The translations under genes were made by a program, and so were the position numbers. From Allodiplogaster sudhausi (Eukaryota; Nematoda; Chromadorea; Rhabditida; Diplogasteridae): 64,000 nucleotides of DNA. Under the pieces are notes generated by a model. It saw only the letters and a list, made by a program, of their open reading frames with translations, searched no databases and was not told the DNA's origin. The stretch's first letter is position 1. The number at the start of each line of letters is the position of its first letter. The stretch spans positions 1,171,501-1,235,500 of the forward strand of contig CALZFC010000017.1 in the NCBI GenBank assembly GCA_945643635.1. Direction: 5' to 3'. This document shows positions 1 through 12,600 of this stretch, piece after piece.

Positions 1-1353
1 AAAGTCATACAAAGTTGTTCCATAAAATAGCAACAACATCTACAATTTAGTTTTTAGAACTTCCAGACTTTGTACAGTAACGTTTCTATGACCTTTTCAT
101 TTTTAGCAAAAGAGCGGGAATTCAAAATAGAAATTATAAGTCTTATTATTTTATCGATTCTCTTTTCAGATACCGCGAGCGTGCAGCGCGCGTCGCCGAG
201 ATGGTCGCTGCACAGCCGCAGTCGGTGCGCGATCGACTCGTCACGCACTTTGAGTTCATGGCCAAGTTCGGACCGCTCGACCAGCTCGACCACGCGGGCC
301 GTGAAATGGGCGTCATCCAATTCTACAACATTGACATCTTCGCCTCCTTTGCTGCGGCAATCCTAATCGTGCTCATTGCTCTACTGCACGTGCTCAAAAT
401 GATAGTCAACAGATGCATCGGCCTATCTAGAACAAGAACTAACAAGAACATGAAGACCGAATGAGTGGCTGTGCTTAAATTGCTTCCTCATTAGCCGTTA
501 TGCATGATCACTAATAAAGGAGAACTCTTCTGAAGTGTTCCGCTTATTTCATCATGTCGCAAAGAAAAGTCGACAAGCTTTAATCCCATGTTGCTCATAC
601 GAAAAATGTATACTTAACAGCAATAAAAAGACTGAACAACGTGCGAAAATTATCCTGTAATAAAACGATTACACTAAAACTATCTTCCTTGCGAAAGAAG
701 AAAAGCATAAAATGCTTATTCACACGGAAGCTTGGCTGAATATTCCAGACAATTTGCATGCTATCTATAAAAGAAGGTGACTGTTTCTGAATAGCGCACT
801 CTGCGTAGATGAAAGCGGAATATGCAATTGTTCTCCTCCTGCTCCTCCTTCATCAAACCATTCACTTGCAAGGGTATGCAAGAAATTTTTTTCTAATGCG
901 CTCTAACATGAGATTTGAATGCGAATTGAAGATGAACAATGAAAATTGGCAAGTGCATAAATATTCCACTTTTTCAGTTTCAAAATAATTATTTATATTA
1001 AAGGAAGAAACGCGTGACGCTTCCATCTTCTGACAATTCTTCAGGTAACTCACGAATTATTGTTTTAAATATATAACTTCTATTAGTCAATTCAACAAGT
1101 ATGATATTCGAGGTAGAAAAATAGACTGTTTAGGAGAGCGGATGATTTCGCGCATAAAAGGCGGCCACACGGCAAGGGCGAACTCGCTGCCGTTCATGGC
1201 CATGCTACACTCGTTCGCTGGTAAGGCGGCCCTGTGGACATTATAAAGCCTAAAATGCAATTGTTTAACTATAAAGAAAAAAGAAGCTAGATCCCTGCCA
1301 AGGGGCTAAATAGTCTCGCAAGTGTCAGCTGCCGCGAAATATTTATACAAGGC
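1..1353 (+). repeat. Left arm of convergent palindrome (unit 1)
   Basis: This stretch is repeated as reverse complement at about 3982-5335. The match begins at the inner end, where 1312-1353 (ending tttatacaaggc) pairs with 3982 onward (gccttgtataaat). It contains UGT-A exon 11, its 3' flank and intergenic DNA with no other gene recognised. The arm presumably continues upstream of the window. Confidence 0.9.
170..464 (+). CDS. UGT-A, last exon only (UDP-glucuronosyltransferase C-terminus)
   Basis: This is the final exon of a UGT whose other exons lie upstream of the window. It starts after a tttcag acceptor and needs two bases from the preceding exon, the same phase as exon 11 of the complete paralogues. 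It encodes the end of the C-terminal nucleotide-sugar domain (GREMGVIQFYNID), one membrane helix (IDIFASFAAAILIVLIALL) and a short basic tail ending NMKTE. That is the usual type I ER-membrane anchor of UGTs. An AATAAA polyadenylation signal sits at about 513-518. The exon is identical in translation to exon 11 of UGT-C. Positions 1-169 are intron 10. Confidence 0.93.
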
Positions 1354-1683
1354 GGAGCGCCAAAGTGAGCGTTATCTATGTAATTATTTTTGCAATATAG
1401 CGTAAGAATATTTACAATTAGCCTTAAAAAATTTTTTTACAAGATATTTGTGACATTTACGCTTCTTATATTTGGAATGGATACATCCAAATTGCGACGG
1501 ATTGAGGCGAATTATGATTTCTTAAAAGCAAAAGTCGGAAAATGTACATACACCCGAGAAAAATAATTCGCGCGTTCGGCCTTCGGAACGGAAAAAAAAT
1601 CTAATGCAATTTCCATCCAGGCAGTGCAAAGATTGTGTGCAGCTCACCATCAGGCCGGAGGTTTTCAAGTTGCAACGTGGTTT

Positions 1684-1743
1684 TGTGGATAACGTGATCG
1701 CGTAAGAGTTTGCAAGCCGCAAGTTCGAATCCAGGCGCTTACA
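1684..1743 (+). repeat. tRNA-derived (SINE-like) sequence, copy 1
   Basis: It has a B-box-like AGTTCGAATCC at 1722-1732 and an anticodon-loop-like TTTGCAA about 15 bases earlier. A plausible D-arm/A-box region lies near 1685-1700. The stems do not complete a normal cloverleaf, so this is a tRNA relic or the head of a SINE rather than a working tRNA. Further copies are at 15774-15833 and, inverted, at 29071-29129, carried by the array duplication. A related element is at 38441-38512. Confidence 0.5.
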
Positions 1744-1837
1744 AAACATTTGCACAGATTTGTTGTACTGTTATGAGATCGAGATGTTACCAGCTTTGTT
1801 CTCAGCCTGTGACAACATCGTCAATGTTCAATGTTGC

Positions 1838-2545
1838 GAACAAGTGTTCCGAACTGCTACAAACTTTAGACAGATGAAATGCGCGGCAGGGCTTCTAAAG
1901 CATAAAATTCTTACGCAGCGAGACAATTTTCTGTCAACTTTGGAAATTTTGAAGCTACATATGTACATACATACAACTAGTTGCAAAATGGCGACGAGGA
2001 AATAAGAAAAAGTCACATGATCACGGATCAGCGCCAGTACAAGTCTCTCCGTCCGTCTCGAAGATGACACCGTATTGATACACAACACCGTTTAAGGACC
2101 TCTTCATGAGAGGGCCTCCATAATCGCCCTTGAATATATGTGCATACGTATATAAAAAAAATTGAGTGAGAGAGCAAGTGTCAGAGCTCCAATTTAGAAG
2201 GAAATATTCGAGAGGTATTGAGAAGTAGAGTAAGAAAGAGGGAGAGAGAGAGATTTACTGATTCGGAGAGAAAAAGAGCGAGAGTGAGAGAGAGAGAGAG
2301 AGAAAGAGTGACAGATGCTGAAAGGCGTAAAAGGGATTGTTAGCCTTACAAAGCAAACGCCTTGTCTGTTTGTGTCGATGGGGATCGCGCAGATCATTGT
2401 GTCGGCGTCGAATTCGTCGTATACTCTCGTGCAAGGAGCACCATTCTCGATGGGACTAATGATAAGTTGTTGTAGTAGCGGAACGTGCGAATTGTTGGGC
2501 TCTGTAACCAGTACTATGTATTACTCGGTCAAGTAGTACCTACAT
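1838..2545 (+). repeat. About 700 b segment present in spacers 1 and 2 but absent from spacer 3
   Basis: In the third spacer the sequence passes straight from the equivalent of gttgcgaaca to that of tgtagaaaa (about 28968-28985). The extra block here carries a GA-rich tract (2224-2312) and a caaactttagacaga motif also seen at 32320. It is either an insertion before the 14 kb duplication or a deletion in spacer 3. Unit 2 carries it at about 15928-16637. Open frames inside are low-complexity artefacts. Confidence 0.6.
2224..2312 (+). repeat. GA-rich low-complexity tract
   Basis: Imperfect (GA)n is interrupted by short AT-rich pieces. The tandem copy at 16316-16404 differs by one GA unit, as expected for slippage. 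Confidence 0.85.
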
Positions 2546-2924
2546 ATGTATGTATGTAGAAAAATCAATTTAACAATTTATCAATTTATCGTTGAATCGA
2601 ACCGATTGTGAAATGGGTGCAGGGATGTTATAACTAGTTGAAAAGTCAAGCCAAAAAATTTATAAAATGAATTTTTAAGCAAATTCTATTGTAATATAAA
2701 TTAAATTTTAATCGAGAACAATTTGACAAAACAAAATTATAAAGTCGGTCAAGGTAAGACTATTTTTAATTGGTGTTCGTGTAATTTTCTGATATTTTTC
2801 GCTTTTTGTTATAGCCGCGGTCTGCCCAGGTAATAGCAAGATTATGTTTGCTTGTCTGACCATGAGCTTTCTAGTCCTTTATGAACTTGAAAGTGTATGC
2901 TGAAGGAAAGAAAGAAGCACAAAC

Positions 2925-3507
2925 CAGTGAAGCCCCAGCCTGCGACGAGCGCAGTGGGCAAATAGCATGTAAAAAGATTGTCCATCTTGGACGCCAAAGG
3001 AATAAGATCCACATGAGCGTTCAGAACGGCAGGTGTTTTCAGCTGTAATAAGAGCAGTGTTTGTCTTTATCACGATGAAACTGACAGACCGCGGCGCGTC
3101 TGACACGCATATGACAGGTCATATATTTATTTAAAATCAATAGAATACCTCCAGCACTGCGATGTCATTCTGGCGCGTGGTGTCGTTGAAGTTCGGATGT
3201 TTGAATATTTTAAATATTTCAATGTCTTGCGCACCTTGCTCCATTGCTCGTTTTCTGAAGAAGAAACTTCTTTTCCCAAAGAATTGCAACGGATGTTATG
3301 AGACGAAACGTAATGTACAAATTCAATGCGTGCAACCTAGAATGGACGTGCTTTCTTGCCGAACTAACTCGTCTTCTGGCTCAAAGCTGTGCCATCCCAG
3401 GTAGAGAGTGTGTGAGGCTGCTTCTTCAGGGAGACAGTGCGCGGCGGTGAGTGCCCATGAGCGCCCGATCAAACTTGCGTCACATCTCTTTATGAAGGTG
3501 CCGTGTT
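2925..3507 (-). pseudogene. Trypsin-like (S1A) serine protease fragment, spacer copy 1
   Basis: Three exon-like blocks of a chymotrypsin-fold protease lie in the spacer between convergent UGTs. The first (3337-3507) encodes CDASLIGRSWALTAAHC with the catalytic His. A middle block (about 3142-3290) encodes KHPNF...NDIAVLE with the catalytic Asp. The last (2925-3042) reads LKTPAVLNAHVDLIPL to VAGWGFT. No block with the GDSGGP serine loop and no propeptide or N-terminal IVGG are found. The acceptor that makes the middle block phase-compatible in spacer copy 3 (ctcag) reads ctcat here. The cassette is a truncated gene relic carried along by the palindromic duplication. Confidence 0.82.
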
Positions 3508-3981
3508 CTGCAATAATAAATTTATTTTTTTCTGTAATCCTAAGCAAAGTTTTTGTAATTACATTCAAGTTTTGTAATCCTATGCATGAAAAAGTTAAAT
3601 TTTATTTTAAAAAAATCACGCTGTTTTAAAGGACACCTTAAGGGAAAAACTCCTAACACGAAGTCCCTGACGGATTTGGACGGAATGATAAAAAGTACGG
3701 AGCAAAGAATCATCAGAAATGGTGCAACTCCCCCTTGCCTCTCTCCCCAGAAACTAATGGTTTGCACCACTGCCAGGTGAGCCTACGTGTTAAGAAAAAC
3801 TCGGCCAATGTTGGTTGCGCGCACCATATGTATACAATTCATGGGCATGACTCGGTTGGCCCCAGCGGCAACAGTGTTGTTCTGTCAAAAATTTTTGAAA
3901 ATGGCGGGAAAATACTATATTTGGGAAAAAACAGTGTTAATTTCCTCAGGGCATGAAGGTTTTTGTGACTTCGGGACACTT

Positions 3982-6900
3982 GCCTTGTATAAATATTTCG
4001 CGGCAGCTGACACTTGCGAGACTATTTAGCCCCTTGGCAGGGATCTAGCTTCTTTTTTTTCTTTATAGTTAAACAATTACATTTTAGGCTTTGTAATGTC
4101 CACAGGGCCGCCTTACCAGCGAACGATTGCAGCATGGCCATAAACGGCAGCGAGTTCGCCCGTGCTGTGTGGCCGCCTTTTATGCGCGAAATCATCCGCT
4201 CTCCTAAACAGTCTATTTTTCTACCTCGAATATCATACTTGTTGAATTGACTAGTAGAAGTTATATATTTAAAACAATAATTCGTGAGTTACCTGAAGAA
4301 TTGTCAGAAGATGGAAGCGTCACGCGTTTCTTCCTTTAATATAAATAATTATTTTGAAACTGAAAAAGTGGAACATTTATGCACTTGCCAATTTTCATTG
4401 TTCATCTTCAATTCGCATTCAAATCTCATGTTAGAGCGCATTAGAAAAAAATCTCTTGCATACCATTCCAAGTGAATGGTTTGATGAAGGAGGAGCAGGA
4501 GGAGAACAATTGCATATTCCGCTTTCATCTACGCAGAGTGCGCTATTCAGAAACAGTCACCTTCTTTTATAGATAGCATGCCAAATTGTCTGGAATATTC
4601 AGCCAAGCTTCCGTGTGAATAAGCATTTTATGCTTTTCTTCTTTCGCAAGGAAGATAGTTTTAGTGTAATCGTTTTATTACAGGATAATTTTCGCACGTT
4701 GTTCAGTCTTTTTATTGCTGTTAAGTATACATTTTTCGAATGAGCAACATGGGATAAAGCTTGTCGACTTTTCTTTGCGATATGATGAAATAAGCGGAAC
4801 ACTTCAGAAGAGTTCTCCTTTATTAGTGATCATGCATAACGGCTAATGAGGAAGCAATTTAAGCACAGCCACTCATTCGGTCTTCATGTTCTTGTTAGTT
4901 TTTGTTCTAGATAGGCCGATGCATCTGTTGACTATCATTTTGAGCACGTGCAGTAGAGCAATGAGCACGAGTAGGATTGCCGCAGCAAAGGAGGCGAAGA
5001 TGTCAATGTTGTAGAATTGGATGACGCCCATTTCACGGCCCGCGTGGTCGAGCTGGTCGAGCGGCCCGAACTTGGCCATGAACTCAAAGTGCGTGACGAG
5101 TCGATCGCGCACCGACTGCGGCTGTGCAGCGACCATCTCGGCGACGCGCGCTGCACGCTCGCGGTATCTGAAAAGAGAATCGATAAAATAATAAGACTTA
5201 TAATTCTATTTTGAATTCCCGCTCTTTTGCTAAAAATGAAAAGGTCATAGAAACGTTACTGTACAAAGTCTGGAAGTTCTAAAAACTAAATTGTAGATGT
5301 TGTTGCCCTTTTATGGAACAACTTTATATGACATTTTGGCTATTGGTTTTTACATTGCATTGTTTTAAATATCACTGGTTCTTGAAGCTGTTAAACGACG
5401 ACAGAAAAATTGCATTAACAGGACTTCTTTCGAGGCTCTTGTTCCAATCGAAATCTTAGAATTACTTTGACAAAATCCAAGTAGACTTGTAGATCGAACT
5501 GCTTACTTGACATTCTCGAGAACATCTCGGACAGCTTCGATGAGCACTTCCGGTGTTGCCAGGTCGTCTCTCTTCACAATTCGGCCAATGCCAAGACGCT
5601 TCAGCATTTCGGCATTTCTCATCTGATCATAGATCACGGGCACGGTTACGGTAGGGACACCAGAAAGGGCCGTCTCGTACGTGGAGCCTGCGCCACCGTG
5701 GCCGACAAACATGGAGAGGCGCTTGTCTCCTTAATCATCAAGTTGTTGTCGATTTGAGGGAGTTTGCACCAGTTTGTTTTTTTCTTTTTTTTTTTTTTTT
5801 TTTTTTCAAAATACTTGCGCAGCCTGTGTCTTTGGAAATGCTGAAGAATTCAAGGAGGCAAGCGAATTCGTAGAGAGATTATGCATAATTAGTTTTCTTG
5901 AAGGATTGTTCTGATTTTAAATTGTCAAAACGTAAAAGATGGGAGCAACGGCTTACTAAGAAGATCCGTTTGCGGTAGCCAGGTGTGTGTGATGAGGTTC
6001 GGAATGCCTTGTGCGATGTTGTGCTCGGGCCGCTCGTACTTCCAGATGAACGTGACGTTTGGCAACGCGAGCGCCAACGCTCGAATGCTCCTCTAAACGT
6101 TGGCCAAGTCGAGGCAAAGAGCGGGAATATTTTATGAAATAATTACATACAGTATATTACATACATAGGTATGTTAACGATTAAAAATAATCAACGAATA
6201 TTTATAAAAGATAAATCAAAGAAGCGGTCCAGGGACCTTAAAAACTATCGTAATTTTCAAGAAAATAATATGTAAGCTGAGAGACGCAGACAGTAAAGTA
6301 CGGTATAATTTAAACTCCTCTTTAAAGCAAACGCACCTTGAACTTGTCCGGCATGACATGCGCGCGCATGATCGAGCCGAAGGAGATGAAGACGGTGTGC
6401 GGCCGGAGCGAAAGCAGCGACGACAAAGTCTACGATCATTATCTTATTTTTAGAACTACGTACATATTTGAAGCCAAAGTTATTTGCAGCAGAATTTTCA
6501 GTGACACTGAACTATTGACTGGACAAGGTGTACAAAAATGTAGTGTAACCATGTTAATCGATCGTGAAAATTGCATTTAAAGAAAGCTTACGTTTGTAAC
6601 TTGTAATTGAGAGAGAGATATTGTGCGAAACCTTGTCAAGGGGCTTGAAAGTGCTCGGAACAGCGATGCCCCCAATGTCCACCATTTTGTGGCTCGTTAT
6701 TCGTGGAAAGTCCACCAGCGGGTCCGTGTTGAGGAAGAAGTAGCTGGACTTCTTTACAATCTCCTGAATTAGAAGTAGGCTACGAAATTGTGGAAGGTGC
6801 ATGCCAAAGCGCTGACGTCAACAGAAGGTACGCTCTTGTCGTATTCCTCGAAGACCTCGTTGAACCCCTCGATCAAGTTGTCGTAGGACAATTTGTAGTA

Positions 6901-8517
6901 ATAAATAAAGTACATGTTGGAGATGCGCTCCATGAAGGACATTTGCTCGCCGTGAAGTGATGTCAGGCCTTAAATACAACGCTAATAAAAAAGAAAAATG
7001 AATGGAAAAGCGAGACTAATTGTAAGATCACAGTCTTTTCAAAAAAACCAAACAAACAGGACAAACAAAATGTTTCAACAAACTTGGCGTGCAGCTCGGA
7101 AATAGCGGCACGCCCGTGATGAAGCTGTCGTCGATAGACGCCATGGTCTGCGTCACCGCATACTTTTTGATGCCGAGAAGATGAAAAATGCCTGCGAAAT
7201 GAGGAAACTTTCGCACGAAAGCACTGAACTTATCAGAAAAACCAACTGCTTTTCCGGAGAAAGAACCCGAATCAAAACATACCAAATCCACACAAGTCAA
7301 GATATTCCGAGAATGCGCCGTCAAACTTTTCAGTGCGAAGCTGATCGAGTAGTCCCGGTGAATTCAAGGTAACTTAATTAAATTCCTTAACAACGGGAGA
7401 TAAAGATGTTAAGCAAAGTTAAGGCGCCAATTTGAAATGAGATGCCTCACGTCGACACATTTCCGCCCAGAAGGGCACGGTGATCTTCACGAGCTATAAA
7501 GGGGCCGGGTTATATATGTATGTACATATATATACATATATATTTTTTTCCGTTCGCTTATATAAATTAATATTTATTTTAAAATATATTAAATATGTAA
7601 AAACTGACAAATGTAAATATGGTCGGGTCGGTCTGCGGACCCGTCCAGAGCTCCTCTATACTCGAGTCGTCTTGGAATCTCCTGTATTGCTCGACGTACT
7701 CGTTGCCGGCGATATAAATCATGCGTGCATGCTTGCTCGTGACATTTGGATTTCCGCTGTGAGTAATCGGGCTCAGCATCACCTACATATGTAGATCAAT
7801 ATTTTATTTTTAATTTTATTTTAATTTTTTGTTTTTTAATTATTATTTTTAATACAAACAGTTTTTCGTCTTCGGCACCAAATGTGTTTTTTCCACCAAC
7901 CACTTCGTGCCCGGCTTCGGCGAGCGTATCGGCGACTTTGTTAATAAAATTGGCGTGACTGTGCCCAAAGAGTGGGTTCCACGCGAGAAACTTGAGAGCC
8001 GATGTCATCTGCGGTAGAAGGCAGACGAAGAGCAGAAGAAAAGACAAAGACCATAACATCGACATGGCACTTTTGACTCTACAACAAGTGAACGTTTTCA
8101 AATGAAAGTTAAACAATAATAAAATAGGTTTCATCTCACATAAAATACATAAGGATTAACGTATAAAATGCTTCACATTGGTTGCACTCTTGGAATCAAA
8201 AGTTAAATGAGGGTTTCATATTATTTCTTTGGTCTTGTGATGGTTGCCCTTTGAAGGGCTGACTTTAAACTTCCTCAGCGAAAGCCTTGGACATGGATGA
8301 ACGCGTAGAACTTCTTATCAGTAGAAGTCCACTGATAGAGGCATCTTCTTCTGTTCTATGCGACAGACAGCGCCAGAATTTACGATAGGCTGGTACAGAA
8401 GAGGTAGTATTGCACACAAGGAAAGAAATCGTTAAGACCAAGGTTTCTGGCTACTCTTTGAACCTTTCTTTAAACATTATCAACCATTTGAATTTGGCCA
8501 TTTGAAAGTGTTTGAGA
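3982..8517 (-). repeat. Inverted-repeat arm carrying UGT-B
   Basis: The whole arm is the reverse complement of 9151-15443, allowing for the LINE insertion at 11399-13160. The inner boundary on the promoter side is at 8517/9151, where tttaaacattatcaacca meets its complement. The arm therefore spans the promoter, all of UGT-B and its 3' flank. Coding and intronic DNA both match. Confidence 0.9.
4873..8065 (-). CDS. UGT-B, complete UDP-glucuronosyltransferase, 531 aa, 11 exons
   Basis: This is an ER membrane enzyme predicted to transfer a sugar from a UDP-sugar to small lipophilic molecules (xenobiotic or endobiotic detoxification). Exons on the minus strand, in coding order: 7901-8065, 7609-7782, 7451-7493, 7283-7372, 7084-7191, 6832-6968, 6632-6763, 6337-6429, 5957-6092, 5507-5729, 4873-5167. 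All phases agree and no stop interrupts. A signal peptide (residues 1-23, FLLLFVCLLPQMTSA) precedes FGHSHANF, whose His37 fits the catalytic base. KFDGAFSEYLDLCG follows in the acceptor domain. The donor domain has TVFISFGS, FIWKYERPEH, TWLPQTDLL and FVGHGGAGSTYE...DQMRNAEML (about 366-400). A membrane helix lies at about 489-513 with a basic tail. An in-frame upstream Met exists, but the chosen Met gives a clean signal peptide. The gene is divergent from UGT-C and convergent with UGT-A, and its translation is identical to UGT-D at every exon compared. Confidence 0.95.
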
Positions 8518-9602
8518 GACCAGTGTCTTTGATAGGAAAGGTAGATTCGATCAGGTCGAGTGCTGCAATTTAGTTAAGCGAAAGAGTTCGGCCAGGGGAC
8601 CGTTTTCGCTTCCGAGCGTGAATGGAAAAAAAACTGCAGTATAAAACCTGTTGTGCATTATCTTATCATTTACCGCCACAATAAGTATCTCTAAAAAAAA
8701 CCTGTGGAAAAACCGTTAAAAAGAGTTTGAAAATAGTATAGCATAAAGGAAGACCAAAAGGTCTCCCCAAACTCATGAAAAGTTCAATGAAATGCCAAAA
8801 TGAAACTAGCCTCAGTTTTGTCAAGATTAATTGCATGGCAGTATTCAAAACTTGTCGTGTGGATGGTGCAGTATGTAGCGCGCTATAGATGTGCTTTTTC
8901 TGCATGCGGGTTCATTCCTTCCCTTTGTTTTTTGGAACTACGGATTGCACAACGGATATGGTTTTTCGGATAGTGTTACGGATGGAGGGCTCTATTTACG
9001 GATTGGTGCCCAAAGTATAGACTATCCGTACTTTATATCCCTTACAGGTAACGGATTATTTTGTGTGTGTACTATGTAGCAAGCAATCAACAATAATGTA
9101 CAAGTTTCATGAGGAAATATCCTCACAATCAGATACTTGTTCCAATTTTTTTCAAACACTTTCAAATGGCCAAATTCAAATGGTTGATAATGTTTAAAGA
9201 AAGGTTCAAAGAGTAGCCAGAAACCTTGGTCTTAACGATTTCTTTCCTTGTGTGCAATACTACCTCTTCTGTACCAGCCTATCGTAAATTCTGGCGCTGT
9301 CTGTCGCATAGAACAGAAGAAGATGCCTCTATCAGTGGACTTCTACTGATAAGAAGTTCTACGCGTTCATTCATGTCCAAGGCTTTCGCTGATTAAGTTT
9401 AAAGTCAGCCCTTCAAAGGGCAACCATCACAAGACCAAAGAAATAATATGAAACCCTCATTTTATCTTTTGACTCCAAGAGTGCAACCAATGTGAAGCAT
9501 TTTATACGTTAATCCTTATGTATTTTATGTGAGATGAAACCTATTTTATTATTGTTTAACTTTCATTTGAAAACGTTCACTTGTTGTAGAGTCAAAAGTG
9601 CC
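8066..9602. promoter_or_regulatory. Bidirectional promoter region of UGT-B and UGT-C
   Basis: This is the only sequence between two divergent start codons, so it must carry the upstream control of both genes. The outer parts are inverted repeats. The central 8518-9150 is unique and contains six ACGGAT/ATCCGT hexamers at 8940, 8952, 8978, 8998, 9024 (reverse) and 9051, plus TCGGAT at 8966. No TATA box near either start is obvious. A tgttgtag acceptor-like site lies 14-15 bases before each UGT start codon and could serve trans-splicing (inference). Short open frames here are not convincing. Confidence 0.6.
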
Positions 9603-12600
9603 ATGTCGATGTCATGGTCTTTGTCTTTTCTTCTGCTCTTCGTCTGCCTTCTACCGCAGATGACATCGGCTCTCAAGTTTCTCGCGTGGAACCCACTCTT
9701 TGGGCACAGTCACGCCAATTTTATTGGCAAAGTCGCCGATACGCTCGCCGAAGCCGGGCACGAAGTGGTTGGTGGAAAAAACACATTTGGTGCCGAAGAC
9801 GAAAAACTGTTTGTATTAAAAATAATAATTAAAAAAACAAAAAATTAAAATAAAATTAAAAATAAAATATTGATCTACATATGTAGGTGATGCTGAGCCC
9901 GATTACTCACAGCGGAAATCCAACTGTCACGAGCAAGCATGCACGCATGATTTATATCGCCGGCAACGAGTACGTCGAGCAATACAGGAGATTCCAAGAC
10001 GACTCGATTAGAGAGGAGCTCTGGACGGGTCCGCAGACCGACCCGACCATATTTACATTTGTCAGTTTTTACATATTTAATATATTTTAAAATAAATATA
10101 AATTTATATAAGCGAACGGAAAAAAATATATATGTATATATATATGTACATACATATATAACCCGGCCACTTTCCAGCTCGTGAAGATCACCGTGCCCTT
10201 CTGGGCGGAAATGTGTCGACGTGAGGCATCTCATTTCAAATTGGCGCCTTAACTTTGTTTAACATCTTTATCTCCCGTTGTTAAGGAATTTAATTAAGTT
10301 ACCTTGAATTCACCGGGACTACTCGATCAGCTTCGCACTGAAAAGTTTGACGGCGCATTCTCGGAATATCTTGACTTGTGTGGATTTGGTATGTTTTGAT
10401 TCGGGTTCTTTCTCCGGAAAAGCAGTTGGTCTTTCTGATAAGTTCAGTGCTTTCGTGCGAAAGTTTCCTCATTTGCAGGCATTTTTCATCTTCTCGGCAT
10501 CAAAAAGTATGCGGTGACGCAGACCATGGCGTCTATCGACGACAGCTTCATCACGGGCGTGCCGCTATTTCCGAGCTGCACGCCAAGTTTGTTGAAACAT
10601 TTTGTTTGTCCTGTTTGTTTCGTTTTTTTGAAAAGACTGTGATCTTACAATTAGTCTCGCTTTTCCATTCATTTTTCTTTTTTATTAGCGTTGTATTTAA
10701 GGCCTGACATCACTTCACGGCGAGCAAATGTCCTTCATGGAGCGCATCTCAAACATGTACTTTATTTATTACTACAAATTGTCCTACGACTACTTGATCG
10801 AGGGGTTCAACGAGGTCTTCGAGGAATACGACAAGAGCGTACCTTCTGTTGACGTCAGCGCTTTGGCATGCACCTTTCACAATTTCGTAGCCTACTTCTA
10901 ATTCAGGAGATTGTAAAGAAGTCCAGCTACTTCTTCCTCAACACGGACCCGCTGGTGGACTTTCCACGAATAACGAGCCACAAAATGGTGGACATCGGGG
11001 GCATCGCTGTTCCGAGCACTTTCAAGCCCCTTGAGAAGGTTTCGCACAATATCTCTCTCTCAATTACAAGTTACAAACGTAAGCTTCCTTTAAATACAAT
11101 TATCACAATCGATTAACATGGTTGCATTACATTTTTGTACACCTTGTCCAGTCAATAGTTCAGTGTCACTGAAAATTCTGCTGCAAATGATTTTGGCTTC
11201 AAATATGTACGTAGTTCTATAAATAAGATAATGATCGCAGACTTTGTCGTCGCTGCTTTCGCTCCGGCCGCACACCGTCTTCATCTCCTTCGGCTCGATC
11301 ATGCGTGCACATGTCATGCCGGAGAAGTTCAAGGTGTGTTTGCTTTAAAGAGGAGCTTAAATTATACCGTACTTTACTGTCTGCGTCTCTCAGCTTGCAT
11401 TTATTTATTTATTTATTTATTCAATACATCATTAAGATGTGACGACATTAAGAGCTTAAGAGCGAGAAGATTGCGAGATTCAACTGTAATGTTTTGAAGA
11501 AAAGGGAATGCAATAATCCGTGGAGAGGAAGAAGAAAAACAAATAGTGGGGAAAGATCTATTGTAAATGGATGAAGGGAGGGTTGGCGGGGGGGCGGGGG
11601 GGGGGGGGTGGATCATGGCAGCAGCAGATCTCCTCGACACCGTACTGGGGTTGGCAGGATTCCAATATGGTATGCATGCGGGGTGCGCGACGTCCCGAGG
11701 AGGTGACCAGGCTCCAGTGACATACATGTGCGGGCAGTGCACATCTCAGCATCGAGGGATCAGCCGCTGCTTGAGGGGGGACTACTATAAATGTATGTGT
11801 ATAAAGATATAAGGATAATTTAGCATGAATAGTAATTAGCAAGAGAAGGAAAATTTAAATAGAAAGATAGCAAAATTTTACTAGAAATTGACCATGATAA
11901 AGATATACTGATAAGGAATCAAATTACAGATTGGGAACCTTAATTTGAAATAGCTCCAGAAGAGGAAGTGAGCAGATTACTTTTCGAAAGTTCCGGACAT
12001 TTGTAGAAGATGTGGCAATTAGAGGAAGCTTATAATAGTATGATGCCACTCTTATAGAGAACGAATGTTCAGCAATCGATAATCTTGTTCTAGGTAGATG
12101 GAAAGAATACTGAGAGCATCTACCATTAGTGGGCTTGAAAATGAAGAATTTGCTGATAGGGATATCAATCATACTATGTAGCAGCTTATAGGTATAGACA
12201 AGATCAATCTGAGTACGCCTTACTAAGAAAGAATGAAAAGGAGGGGAGAAAGTACAGCGCCTTGAGGCACTCCACTTGTATCCTGAAAAGGTGCCGAGAG
12301 GGCACCACCGACTTTTACCTGAAATGATCGATCAGTTAAGAAGGACCGGAACCAAGTTAGGAGATTTCCAGAAAATCCAAATTTCTCTAGTTTGATGAGC
12401 ATTTTACTATGAGAGACCTTATCGAAAGCTTTACAAAAGTCGTAGTACAAAACATCCACACAAGTCCCTGAGTCTACTGCTTTTATCCATTCTGTAGAAC
12501 ATTCCAACAGGTTAGACTCCACAGATCGCCGTGAACGAAAACCATGCTGACTGGGTGGAATGATAGAGAATCGATTACACCAACGAAGAATGGCAGGACG

